Shown here: piece after piece, positions 20,227 through 28,576 of the stretch | How the letters are laid out: every line of letters begins with the position of its first letter | How positions within the stretch are numbered: the stretch's first letter is position 1 | Source: Marinobacter sp. BGYM27 | GTDB taxonomy: Bacteria > Pseudomonadota > Gammaproteobacteria > Pseudomonadales > Oleiphilaceae | Reading direction: 5' to 3' | NCBI GenBank assembly: GCA_025153445.1 | Contig: JANZNS010000004.1 | Location: 310,001-374,000 of the forward strand | Length of the DNA stretch: 64,000 nucleotides | Program-made: the position numbers and the translations under genes | The notes under the pieces: model-generated | Database searches by the model: none | What the model was told of the DNA's origin: nothing | Seen by the model: the letters and a program-made list of their open reading frames with translations, nothing else

Positions 20227-20517
20227 ATGTCGAGTGAAAACCTGCACGCACCACGTGAAAAACTGTCCAAAGAGACGATTCATCTGCATCACTGCATCGT
20301 CTCCCTGATGGAAGAACTGGAAGCCGTTGACTGGTATCGCCAACGGGCGGATGACTGCGATGACAAGGCTCTGAAAGGTATCCTGCTGCATAACATGCGC
20401 GAAGAGATGGAGCACGCCGCCATGTGCATCGAGTGGTTTCGCCGGAACAACACGGATTTCGACGGCTTCCTTCGGGAATTCCTGTTCACCGAAGGTGATA
20501 TTGCCGATCACGGCTGA
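20227..20517 (+). CDS. Encapsulated-ferritin (EncFtn) family protein, no encapsulin nearby
   Basis: 96-residue two-helix ferritin half. Residues 16-66 match the EncFtn core: SLMEELEAVDWYRQRADD, then LLHNMREEMEHAAM. Counting from the R. rubrum protein as I remember it, the ferroxidase and entry-site residues Glu30, Glu32, Trp36, Glu60 and His63 are all present. Family members form annular decamers with ferroxidase centres at the dimer interface and normally carry a C-terminal peptide that docks into an encapsulin shell. This one stops right after LFTEGDIADHG and has no such tail. No encapsulin gene lies next to it. GAGAGAG precedes the ATG. It could store or oxidise iron unencapsulated, or be targeted in trans. 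Confidence 0.85.
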   Translation: MSSENLHAPREKLSKETIHLHHCIVSLMEELEAVDWYRQRADDCDDKALKGILLHNMREEMEHAAMCIEWFRRNNTDFDGFLREFLFTEGDIADHG

Positions 20518-20529
20518 CATAGCGCCCGG

Positions 20530-22893
20530 CTAGGATAGTGCTGGACACGCCTGGCCGGACAGAACCACGACCTGGTTGCGCCCACGGCCCTTGGCGTCAT
20601 AAGCGCCTTCGTCCGCGCGCGCAACCACGCTTTTATAATCACTGTCGCTATCCACAATATCCGTTACCCCGATACTGGCTGTAACGCTGAAGAGGGCCCC
20701 CTCCTGTTCCAGCGATATCGCTTCAATGCCGGCGCGAATCGACTCTGCAATGACCTCAGCCCGATCAAGACCACAGGCCGGTAAAATCACACCAAATTCG
20801 TCACCACCGAGCCGTGCGGCCATATCAGACTGACGTACAGCATGCGTCAGCACCGTCGCAATCTGGCGCAGCATTTCATCACCGAGCAGGTGGCCACCGT
20901 TATCATTTACCGGTTTAAAATGGTCCAGATCAATCAGCATGACAATCGACCCGTTACGTCGACTGACATCCTGGCGTAACAATTCTGATAGGCGCGCATT
21001 AAAGGCACGCCGGTTGGACAAACGGGTCAGGCTGTCGTGAGAAGCTTCCCAGGTAAGAGCGGCCTCCTGCCTGCGCCGTTCGCTGTCATCTCTGAGCACA
21101 AACACCAGCCGATCCGTTTCTTCATCACGGTCCAGCCGCAACATGGTCAGCTCAACCTCGAATTCCGTTTCATTCACGTTCGTCATCACCGCATCGAGGC
21201 TGTTGACCTGCGGCTGCTGCAGGAATTCGTCCAACGTCCAGGGTTGGTCACCGATCGTGACCGACATCAGATCAAACAATTTGAGACTTGATACGGTTTC
21301 CGTCTGACCAAGGAAGGCATGCGCGGGGCCGTTGGCGTAGCTGATGACACCCGCGCTGTCAGTCAGGATAACGCCTTCCTGCAGCACCCCTAGAATACTG
21401 GTCGCGCGATTTCGTTCGGCCTTGAGTTCCGCCTCGACTGCACGTTGTTCAGTAATATCGTTGATGATCGTCAACGTACCGAGCGAGCGATCCGGCGTAG
21501 CGATGGCCGAGGTCATCGCTGACACCCAGATCACGCGATGGGCCGATGCATCAAACAGGCGGTATTCCTTGCTCGAAACGCCACCTTCACGTAACACCTT
21601 GCGCCATGTGCGCATGACTTCCGGCCGATCATCCCTGTAGACCCCTCCCGCCAGATGACGATTGCGCAGCTTCTGGGCCGGTTGTCCCATAATGGCTTCA
21701 AACGCTGCATTGACGAATTCCACCCGCCCCAGCACATCAGTCTGTACGATACCAATCGGCGCCCGTTCGGAGAGAGCACGATAATAGACTTCCTGCTGCT
21801 CCAGATCGCCTTTGACCCGATCGCGTTCTTCCATCACTTCATTGAACGCACCCACCAGGGTCTGGATTTCACGCCCACCGCCCACCTTTACCGGTCCACT
21901 CAATTCCCCAAGAGCGCGCTCAGGTATTTGCCGTGCCAACTGATCTAAAGGACGAAGCAATCGAGTGAAGCGATGTAGCGCCAGCGGCACAAACAAAACG
22001 ATCAGGGCCAGCCCTACCCAAAACATCACCTTAACCAGCCGATCGATGGGCGCAAATGCCTCGTTTACCGGCAGGGATACGCCGACAAACCAGGGCGCAG
22101 AATTCAGTTGGTGATTGGCGACGAGAATTTTCTCGCCCGTTGTGGCGCGAGCAATTCGCACACCTTCACCACCTTTACGCGCATCATCGAACGCATGGTT
22201 ACCAGGTGGAAGCGGCTCAAGCTTGTTGCTGGCGCCACTGCCTGCCAGAACTTTCCCTGAACGGGTCGCAACGCCAACCTCGCCATCCTTGCCAATGGAC
22301 ACGGTCCCGAGCTGGCCCAGAAAGCTGTCTTCGTCCAGTTTTATGGTGCCGGCAAGTATCGCAATCATGCGCTGTTTAAAATCGAAAACGGGTGCGGTAA
22401 CGATAACGACCGGTTCGTTCTCATCTCGGGTCAGGAAGGGTTCAGATATCAGGGTGGTGAGTTGCTGACTGGTCAATTTGAAGTACGGGCGGTCCGAGAC
22501 ATCAATACCCAGTGCATCTTCCGCCGCAGGAAAAGCGGCTGCGACTTTCCCGTTTTCATCCACCAGGTAGAGACGGTGGAATAACCCGCCAAGCGCAACC
22601 TGGCGGTTGAGCATGAGCTGAGCCCGGCCAAGAAGGCTTTCACGATCCATTGTCATGCTGTGAGCAACCGAGGAGACGGCCCGGAAACGCTGCTCCAGCT
22701 TGTCATCAATATTCTCGGCGATGATCGCGGCGTCGGTTTCGAGCTGGGCGCGTGTCTGGGATTCAATTTCGCGCTGACCGGCAAAAATGCCCACCAGCGT
22801 TGCAATTACCGTGATCAACACCACGAATAGCACGACGATTCCAACTGCCCGGTTTCTCAGACTGTCAAACCAGTGCTGTATCCGCTGAAACAA
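20530..22893 (-). CDS. Membrane-bound sensory diguanylate cyclase (Cache-HAMP-PAS-PAS-GGDEF)
   Basis: 787 residues. Membrane segments at about 16-36 and 288-308 bracket a periplasmic double-Cache sensor domain (about 40-280). Then come a HAMP-like linker (about 305-358), two PAS domains (about 370-490 and 500-610) and a GGDEF domain (about 630-785). The active site RLGGDEFGVILP is intact, and the inhibitory I-site RQSD lies five residues before it, so it should make c-di-GMP with product inhibition. There is no EAL domain. The start is probably a TTG at 22893 behind GGGGGACAGG. Convergent with EncFtn, 12 bases apart. Confidence 0.92.
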   Translation of the reverse strand: MFQRIQHWFDSLRNRAVGIVVLFVVLITVIATLVGIFAGQREIESQTRAQLETDAAIIAENIDDKLEQRFRAVSSVAHSMTMDRESLLGRAQLMLNRQVALGGLFHRLYLVDENGKVAAAFPAAEDALGIDVSDRPYFKLTSQQLTTLISEPFLTRDENEPVVIVTAPVFDFKQRMIAILAGTIKLDEDSFLGQLGTVSIGKDGEVGVATRSGKVLAGSGASNKLEPLPPGNHAFDDARKGGEGVRIARATTGEKILVANHQLNSAPWFVGVSLPVNEAFAPIDRLVKVMFWVGLALIVLFVPLALHRFTRLLRPLDQLARQIPERALGELSGPVKVGGGREIQTLVGAFNEVMEERDRVKGDLEQQEVYYRALSERAPIGIVQTDVLGRVEFVNAAFEAIMGQPAQKLRNRHLAGGVYRDDRPEVMRTWRKVLREGGVSSKEYRLFDASAHRVIWVSAMTSAIATPDRSLGTLTIINDITEQRAVEAELKAERNRATSILGVLQEGVILTDSAGVISYANGPAHAFLGQTETVSSLKLFDLMSVTIGDQPWTLDEFLQQPQVNSLDAVMTNVNETEFEVELTMLRLDRDEETDRLVFVLRDDSERRRQEAALTWEASHDSLTRLSNRRAFNARLSELLRQDVSRRNGSIVMLIDLDHFKPVNDNGGHLLGDEMLRQIATVLTHAVRQSDMAARLGGDEFGVILPACGLDRAEVIAESIRAGIEAISLEQEGALFSVTASIGVTDIVDSDSDYKSVVARADEGAYDAKGRGRNQVVVLSGQACPALS

Positions 22894-23017
22894 ATCCTGT
22901 CCCCCGCTCTCGCCACCTTCGGCTCTTTCTTACCCACTACTTATTAAAGCGACATCAGTCACTTGTCAGTGTATCAGACCTGGAAACCTCTGTAGCACTT
23001 ACGTCCAGTAGCTAAAC

Positions 23018-23038
23018 TTAATAATAATCGTTACTATT
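23018..23038 (+). promoter_or_regulatory. Fur-box-like operator before exbB
   Basis: The AT-rich segment AATAATAATCGTTACTATT resembles the Fur consensus GATAATGATAATCATTATC and sits 38 bases before the exbB start. A second small palindrome TAACGTTA directly follows. It fits iron control of the TonB energising complex. Based on similarity by eye only. Confidence 0.6.
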
Positions 23039-23075
23039 AACGTTAGCGGATTCACATGTTCCGAGGAGTATATTC

Positions 23076-23864
23076 GTGCCTGATCCCACTGCCATTCCCG
23101 ACGTGACGCAACAGCTTACGCCCATCCAACAGCTTATCGAGTTCGGCGGCCCGGTTATGGTCGTCCTGTTGGCGCTTGCCGTGCTGGGAACCGCAACCTT
23201 CATCTACGCCATGCTGGTCGGTGCCGTTTTTGCGCCCCGAACAGACCGACGACTGAAAGCGGCCGTCGATCGCTGGAAACGCTCGCCCAGTGAGCGCACT
23301 GCCGCTGAGGTTCTGGATCAGAAGACTACGCGCCAGCGCTTCAATCCGATGCATGCCCTGATCAATACGACCATGCGAGGACTGCTGCGCGGTCAGACTG
23401 ACACACAGATCCGCGAAGACGTTGCCCGGCTGGCACAAAAAGCGCTCCAGCCGTTCGAATCACCCCTGAAAATAATTGAAGTGATCGCAGCACTGGCGCC
23501 GTTGCTCGGCCTGCTGGGCACAGTCATGGGGATGATGGAAGCCTTTAGCGCCATGGCATCGGCAGAAGGCCGCGCCAGTGCGAGTCAACTCAGTGGCGGT
23601 ATCTATCAGGCGCTTATGACCACGGCTGCGGGTCTTGTCATTGCAATCCCGTTGGCGGCTATCGCAGCATGGATGGAGTTCCGGTTGCGCCGCATCAACA
23701 CTCACATGAACGATCTGTTGGTCCAGGTACTCAGCGCGTCCACGCGCCAGGATACGCCGGAACCCGTCACGCCGACGGTTACGGCTGCGCCAGGCGCCAC
23801 AAACAGCGAAACCGAAGCTAACACCGCTACCGGTGAAAAGCGATTCGCCCATGCAACTGGTTGA
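23076..23864 (+). CDS. exbB: ExbB-type proton channel protein (MotA/TolQ/ExbB family)
   Basis: 262-residue inner-membrane protein forming the stator channel that uses the proton gradient to energise TonB. Three hydrophobic segments are seen at about 25-50 (VMVVLLALAVLGTATFIYAMLVG), 130-155 (IEVIAALAPLLGLLGTVMGMME) and 175-200 (GIYQALMTTAAGLVIAIPLAAI); the second and third carry the family channel motif. The C-terminus has a Thr/Pro/Ala-rich tail. GTG start with GAGGAG at ideal spacing. First gene of exbB-exbD-exbD2-tonB; its end overlaps exbD by 14 bases. Confidence 0.92.
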   Translation: MPDPTAIPDVTQQLTPIQQLIEFGGPVMVVLLALAVLGTATFIYAMLVGAVFAPRTDRRLKAAVDRWKRSPSERTAAEVLDQKTTRQRFNPMHALINTTMRGLLRGQTDTQIREDVARLAQKALQPFESPLKIIEVIAALAPLLGLLGTVMGMMEAFSAMASAEGRASASQLSGGIYQALMTTAAGLVIAIPLAAIAAWMEFRLRRINTHMNDLLVQVLSASTRQDTPEPVTPTVTAAPGATNSETEANTATGEKRFAHATG

Positions 23865-24267
23865 ACCACGTCCCTACAAGCGCCTGCCCATCAAGATTAC
23901 GCCGTTGATCGACGTCGTTTTTATCTTGCTGGTGTTTTTTATGGTCACGTCCCGGTTGGTGCCCACCAGTTCTCTCGCACTGGATAACGCCACCGCGAGC
24001 ACCGGCACCCAAACGGGTGATCCACTGCCGGAGCTGGTTCTCCATCGCAACGGCCAGCTTGATCTGGATGGCAAGCAGGTGTCGCCATCGGCAGCAGTCG
24101 ACGCCCTCAGGCGCCGGGATGTCAGGGAAGTCAATCTGAGCACAGACAAGGATGTGGCTCTGAGCACGTTCACCGAAAGTCTGACCATGCTCCAGTCTGC
24201 CGGACTAACGACGCACTGGAGCCGAAGCGACGTAACCGACGACACCGACGACACCGAGACACCCTGA
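23851..24267 (+). CDS. exbD: ExbD/TolR family protein with membrane aspartate
   Basis: 138-residue protein with a short cytoplasmic N-terminus, one membrane helix (about 22-40, TPLIDVVFILLVFFMVTS) and a periplasmic domain of about 95 residues. The Asp in PLIDVVF is the residue that carries protons through the ExbB pentamer. ATG at 23851 is preferred; a GTG at 23833 is in frame. The C-terminus ends in a short run of Asp/Thr (DDTDDTETP). Pairs with exbB before it and a second exbD after it. Confidence 0.9.
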   Translation: MQLVEPRPYKRLPIKITPLIDVVFILLVFFMVTSRLVPTSSLALDNATASTGTQTGDPLPELVLHRNGQLDLDGKQVSPSAAVDALRRRDVREVNLSTDKDVALSTFTESLTMLQSAGLTTHWSRSDVTDDTDDTETP

Positions 24268-24273
24268 CATACC

Positions 24274-24687
24274 ATGCCCAGCTTTATCCCCCCATTCCGT
24301 AGCGATAGTGGCAAGACGCTGATGGACAAGGTCGAGGACGGCATTCTGCCGCTCATCAATCTTGTTTTTCTGCTGTTGCTGTTTTTTATTGCAGTGGGGC
24401 ATCTTAGCGACGACCCGCTTCCTCCGCTGCCGGCAACGCCTGCCGAAGGCGACACAAGCGCCCCGGCTGCCGACATTGTTATCGACGAGGACAACCGCTG
24501 GCTCATTAACCAGCAAGTCGTGAACGCCGATCAACTGGCTCAGAAGCTCCCGGCACCGGATGATGCAAAGCCACTACGCGTCGCCGCCTACGCGGACATT
24601 TCCATGGAAGAACTGGAGTCGTTGTTCCGGGAGCTTGAAAAAGCAGGTTACGACAAGCTGTCACTGCTGACGGAGCCGACACTGTGA
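24274..24687 (+). CDS. Second ExbD-like protein lacking the membrane aspartate
   Basis: 137-residue paralogue of ExbD with the same layout: cytoplasmic N-terminus, membrane helix (about 27-45) and periplasmic domain ending EKAGYDKLSLLTEPTL. The helix reads LPLINLVFLLLLFF, with Asn (codon AAT) in place of the usual proton-carrying Asp. It is therefore unlikely to work alone and may form a heterodimer with the first ExbD inside the ExbB channel. It begins six bases after the first exbD and overlaps tonB by four bases. Confidence 0.85.
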   Translation: MPSFIPPFRSDSGKTLMDKVEDGILPLINLVFLLLLFFIAVGHLSDDPLPPLPATPAEGDTSAPAADIVIDEDNRWLINQQVVNADQLAQKLPAPDDAKPLRVAAYADISMEELESLFRELEKAGYDKLSLLTEPTL

Positions 24688-25457
24688 ATCAGATTATTCG
24701 AGCAGGGTTCGCGGCTTTCTCTTTGCTATGTGCTTTGGGGCTCGGCCTGTTGTTTGCGCAGTCATCACCCGAAGTCCCCCATATGAAAGGCAATGCGTCG
24801 GTTACTTCAAAAGTGGTGATTTCGGTCAGCCTGGCAGACAGAGCAAAAGCTGACAAAACAGCAACGCCAGCGCCTGCCGAATCTCAACCCTCAGTTAAAC
24901 CACCTGAACCAGAACCAAAACCGGAGCCAGAGCCAGAGCCCAAGGCAAAACCAAAACCAAAGCCGGAGCCCAAGCCAACGCCGAAACCTGAACCAAAGCC
25001 CAAACCAGAACCAACGCCAAAACCAGAGCCCAAAACGCAACCGACGCCAACCGAAACAAAGACAGTTGCCGCCACGACAGCGCCAAAGACGTCGGCTGAA
25101 CCGGCTAAAACGACAGGGCCAGCCAGTGGAACACCAAGCAATATCAAGCTGACCGCCGGTCAGTCAGACGCCATGGACAACTATCTATCGCGCCTGCACC
25201 GCCACCTGTCCGAGCACTTCAAGTACCCACGCCGAGCCAAACGTCGCAACATCGAAGGCACTCCCGTGGTGGAATTCGAGCTCGACAGAAACGGCAAACT
25301 CATCAGCAGCAATCTGTCAGGAAGTTCGGATGAGCGCCTGCTGGATGAAGCAGCACTTGCGTTTATCAAGGAAAGCGAGCCCATGCCGCCAGTACCTGAC
25401 AGCATGAAAGGCGATCGTTTCAGTTATACCATCCCCATACGCTATGAATTGAAGTAG
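24684..25457 (+). CDS. tonB: TonB energy-transducing protein
   Basis: 257 residues. An N-terminal membrane anchor (about 5-25, AGFAAFSLLCALGLGLLFA) is followed by a long Pro-Glu/Pro-Lys segment (about 70-130) that spans the periplasm. The C-terminal TonB domain (about 165-257) holds YPRRAKRRNIEGTPVVEFEL and ends FSYTIPIRYELK. It links the ExbB/ExbD motor to outer-membrane receptors for iron complexes or other substrates; no receptor gene is adjacent. GTG start overlaps the exbD2 stop. Confidence 0.92.
   Translation: MNQIIRAGFAAFSLLCALGLGLLFAQSSPEVPHMKGNASVTSKVVISVSLADRAKADKTATPAPAESQPSVKPPEPEPKPEPEPEPKAKPKPKPEPKPTPKPEPKPKPEPTPKPEPKTQPTPTETKTVAATTAPKTSAEPAKTTGPASGTPSNIKLTAGQSDAMDNYLSRLHRHLSEHFKYPRRAKRRNIEGTPVVEFELDRNGKLISSNLSGSSDERLLDEAALAFIKESEPMPPVPDSMKGDRFSYTIPIRYELK
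24898..25050 (+). repeat. Pro-Glu / Pro-Lys coding repeat inside tonB
   Basis: Degenerate short tandem repeats of CCAGAACC- and AAACCAAAG-like units encode the rigid PEPKPEPEP / KPKPKPEPKP spacer of TonB. Such repeats can vary in copy number between strains. Confidence 0.8.
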
Positions 25458-25584
25458 CGCGTCCGGGCGAATTCTTGCCCGGACAGCAAGTTTCCGCCCG
25501 CTCCTTGCAACTCCTTGCTTGATCGGCACTTCACTGAAATCACAAAAAAACCTTAACTATTTGATAATTAGTTGTTTTTAGTTC

Positions 25585-25601
25585 CTGGCACGCACCTTGA
25601 T
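25585..25601 (+). promoter_or_regulatory. Sigma-54-like promoter of hcp
   Basis: CTGGCACGCACCTTGAT matches the sigma-54 consensus YTGGCACGN4TTGCW at every position of the -24 element and differs only at the last base of the -12 GC (GA here). The GG-to-G spacing is exact. It lies 66 bases before the hcp start, behind an AT-rich stretch that could bind IHF. Hcp genes of several vibrios are RpoN-dependent, so control by an enhancer-binding protein is plausible. Confidence 0.65.
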
Positions 25602-25666
25602 ATAGCATTGGCGTCCAGAGCGGAATGGACTCTGGCCACTCACTCATTCATGTCATGGAGCAGACA

Positions 25667-26185
25667 ATGCCAACTCCTTGTTATATCAGCATCGAAGGTA
25701 AAACTCAGGGCAACATCACCGCTGGTGCCTTCACTTCAGACTCAGTCGGCAACATCTACGTCGAAGGTCACGAAGACCAGGTACTGGTTCAGCAGTTCGA
25801 CCACACCGTTACCGTTCCGACTGACCCGCAATCTGGTCAGCCTGCCGGTCAGCGCGTTCACAAGCCTTTCAAGTTCACCGCTGCGCTGAACAAAGCCACA
25901 CCGTTGATGTACAACGCACTGGCTTCTGGCGAAATGCTGCCGAAAGTTGAAATGAAGTGGTACCGCACGTCTGTTGAAGGTAAGCAAGAGCACTTCTTCT
26001 CTACCATCCTGGAAGATGCCACTATCATCAACATCGACTGCAAAATGCCTCACTGTCAGGATCCTTCAAAAGCTGAATTCACCCAGCTGGTAGAAGTGTC
26101 TGTTGCATACCGCAAAGTGACCTGGGAACACGCAATCGCTGGCACTTCCGGTGCTGACGACTGGCGTTCACCGTTCGAAGCGTAA
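25667..26185 (+). CDS. hcp: Hcp family type VI secretion tube protein
   Basis: 172-residue Hcp, the hexamer ring that stacks into the inner tube of the type VI secretion system and is itself secreted. It starts MPTPCYISIEGKTQGNI and has VQQFDHTVTVP and KVEMKWYRT; the length equals the classical Hcp1. The start at 25667 is preferred over upstream in-frame ATGs because GGAG lies six bases away and the family begins here. Codons are biased as in highly expressed genes. Preceded by a sigma-54-like promoter and followed by a strong terminator. No T6SS sheath or baseplate genes are in the window, so this is an accessory hcp-vgrG island. Confidence 0.95.
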   Translation: MPTPCYISIEGKTQGNITAGAFTSDSVGNIYVEGHEDQVLVQQFDHTVTVPTDPQSGQPAGQRVHKPFKFTAALNKATPLMYNALASGEMLPKVEMKWYRTSVEGKQEHFFSTILEDATIINIDCKMPHCQDPSKAEFTQLVEVSVAYRKVTWEHAIAGTSGADDWRSPFEA

Positions 26186-26209
26186 GCCCGAACGTAAAGG
26201 TGAATCCCG

Positions 26210-26238
26210 AAAACGGCCAGCCTCTGCTGGCCGTTTTT
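26210..26238 (+). terminator. Intrinsic terminator after hcp
   Basis: 11-bp perfect stem AAAACGGCCAG / CTGGCCGTTTT with a six-base loop and five T. It separates hcp from vgrG, which therefore needs its own promoter in the 220 bases that follow or depends on readthrough. Confidence 0.9.
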
Positions 26239-26458
26239 GATTGAGCCAATCCCTGCAAAGACACTGAAGGTTTCACAGCTTTACCGTTATTTCGCACAAT
26301 CATCTCAGCCAATGAGACAATGCGCTGATGACGTCAAACCTGTTAAACTTTGATCAGTTTGCACGACGACATAAAACGGGCCGGATGCCCGAGGATGCAG
26401 GATGTATCCACCGCTGACCTGGCGGTTGATGCCCTCAGGATAAATCAAGGACGACACC

Positions 26459-28576
26459 ATGCCCCAGCCCACCGGCCTGCAGTTCACGGCCCGTCTCGGG
26501 TCTTTGCCGGATGACACCTTCTCGGTGGTGGAATTCGAGCTGACCGAAAGCCTCTCCGACCTGTTCCATCTCAAACTGGATCTGGCCAGTGCCTTTGATG
26601 ATCTGGCGGTCACTGACGTGCTGGATCAGGATGCCGAACTGGTGCTGTATCAGGACGGTGACGTTCTGCGCCGTTTCCACGGCGTGGTGTCCTCTTTCAG
26701 CCGGGGCGATACCGGCCATCGCCGCACCCAGTACTCGGCCATCGTTCAGCCCGCCCTCTGGCGTTTAGGGCTGATGCACAACAGCCGCATCTTCCAGCAA
26801 CAGACCACGGAAACCATCGTCCAGACTCTGCTCGATGAACGGGGCGTGGTCGACCGTACCCTCAATATCAAACGCCCTTCAGAAGAACGGGAATACTGCG
26901 TCCAGCACCGGGAATCCGATCTGGCCTTCGCCACCCGTTTAGCCGCCGAAGAAGGCTGGCACTACCGCTTTGAACACCGTCAGGGCGGTCACACTCTGAT
27001 CCTGGCCGATCATCACCGGGAAGCGCCAGAGCTGCCTGAGGCCGGCTACAACGCCACCGCAGGCGGCAGCAGCCGCCAACCGGCGGTGTTCAGCTTCACA
27101 CCTCAGGATACGGTCTCCGTCGCCAGCGTGGCGCTGAAGGACTACACCTTCAAGAACCCGGCCTATGCCCTGATGCACGAAACCAGTGGGGCCGACGTGC
27201 CTCACCGGGATGATTACCAGCATTACGACTACCCGGGCCGGTTTAAACAGGATGCCAGTGGCCAACCCTTTACCGAGGCTACTCTCGACAGCCTGCGCAA
27301 TCAAAGCCGGATTGCCAGTGGTACCAGTAACCGGGCGGACTTCACCAGCGGCGCCAAATTCACGCTGAGTGAACACAGTGCTGACTCCCTCAACCGGGAC
27401 TGGTTGATTACCAGTGTCACCCACAAGGGCACACAACCCCAGGCACTGGAAGAAGACGGCGGCAGTGGGTCCACCACCTACAACAACCGCTTCAGCGTCA
27501 TTCCGGCCGACCGCACCTGGCGGCCCCAGTTAAAAGACAGCCAGCGTCCCCGTATGGATGGCCCGCAAGTCGCCATCGTCACTGGCCCCCCGGGGGAAGA
27601 AATCCATTGCGATGCACACGGCCGGGTGAAAGTTCGGTTCCCCTGGGACCGTTACTCCAAGAACGACGACAACAGCAGTGCCTGGCTCAGAGTCTCCCAG
27701 GGCTGGGCCGGCGGCAGCTATGGCTTTATGGCGCTCCCGAGAATCGGCCACGAAGTCATTGTGTCCTTCCTGGACGGCGATCCGGATCAGCCGATCATTA
27801 CCGGACGCACCTACCACGCCACCAACACCCCGCCGTATGAATTACCGGCCCACAAAACAAGAACAACTTTAAAGACCCAAACCCACAAGGGCGAAGGCAG
27901 TAACGAACTGCGCTTCGAAGACGAAGCCGATAAAGAACAGATCTACGTCCACGCCCAGAAAGACCTGGACCTGCTGACCGAAAACGACCGCACCGAAGTC
28001 ATCCACAACAACAGCCACCTCACCGTGGACAACGACCGGGTCAGTCACATCAAGGCCAATGATCACAACACGGTGGATGGCGAGAAGCGGGAGAAGATTG
28101 GCGGTGACAGCAGCCTGACGGTAGGCGGAACGCACCACAGCAAACAGGGTAAATCCCATCTGGTCGAAGCCGGCAGCGAAATTCACCACAAGGCCGGCAT
28201 GAAGATCGTCATCGAAGCCGGTGCCGAAATCACTCTCAAAGCCGGTGGCAGCTTCGTTAAAGTCGACCCAAGCGGCGTGACTGTGTCAGGGCCCATGATC
28301 AAGATGAATTCCGGTGGGTCACCGGGGAGTGGGACGGGGCAAGGCGCTGTGGTGCCGGCTATGCCCGAAATGATTGATCCGGCCAGCCATGGCTCTCGGA
28401 AAACGGCGCAGCTCGGAGATACATCTCAGCGGGCGAATGCAGTAGGCGGCCCCGTAGCGCCCCCAGCCAGCACAGCTGCCCCACTACTGAAAGAGTCCGC
28501 CAACAAAGGCGCTCTGGTCGTTTCAGATTGCGAGTACGATGAGCATGGACACTGCAAAATACATCAACACGCTTAA
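26459..28576 (+). CDS. vgrG: VgrG type VI secretion tip protein
   Basis: 705-residue spike protein that caps the Hcp tube and carries effectors. Order of domains: gp27-like hub (about 1-370, starting QFTARLGSLPDDTFSVVEFE), the gp5 OB-fold (about 370-470, with GEEIHCDAHGRVKVRFPWDR and the VSQGWAGGSYGFMALPRIGH motif), then a beta-helical gp5 C-terminal region of short repeats (DNDRVSHIKANDHN, IEAGAEITLKAGGS). A proline/alanine-rich tail of about 80 residues ends CEYDEHGHCKIHQHA and may dock the cargo. No enzyme domain is fused. Its 3' end overlaps the DUF4123 gene by 38 bases. Confidence 0.95.
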   Translation: MPQPTGLQFTARLGSLPDDTFSVVEFELTESLSDLFHLKLDLASAFDDLAVTDVLDQDAELVLYQDGDVLRRFHGVVSSFSRGDTGHRRTQYSAIVQPALWRLGLMHNSRIFQQQTTETIVQTLLDERGVVDRTLNIKRPSEEREYCVQHRESDLAFATRLAAEEGWHYRFEHRQGGHTLILADHHREAPELPEAGYNATAGGSSRQPAVFSFTPQDTVSVASVALKDYTFKNPAYALMHETSGADVPHRDDYQHYDYPGRFKQDASGQPFTEATLDSLRNQSRIASGTSNRADFTSGAKFTLSEHSADSLNRDWLITSVTHKGTQPQALEEDGGSGSTTYNNRFSVIPADRTWRPQLKDSQRPRMDGPQVAIVTGPPGEEIHCDAHGRVKVRFPWDRYSKNDDNSSAWLRVSQGWAGGSYGFMALPRIGHEVIVSFLDGDPDQPIITGRTYHATNTPPYELPAHKTRTTLKTQTHKGEGSNELRFEDEADKEQIYVHAQKDLDLLTENDRTEVIHNNSHLTVDNDRVSHIKANDHNTVDGEKREKIGGDSSLTVGGTHHSKQGKSHLVEAGSEIHHKAGMKIVIEAGAEITLKAGGSFVKVDPSGVTVSGPMIKMNSGGSPGSGTGQGAVVPAMPEMIDPASHGSRKTAQLGDTSQRANAVGGPVAPPASTAAPLLKESANKGALVVSDCEYDEHGHCKIHQHA

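Noticed and set aside
20518-20560. Frameshifted encapsulin-targeting peptide after EncFtn
   Set aside because: No reading frame after the stop encodes anything like the LTVGSL or LGIGSL docking motif.
24884-25147. Gly/Ser-rich open frames opposite tonB
   Set aside because: They arise from the Pro-Lys/Pro-Glu coding repeat read on the other strand.
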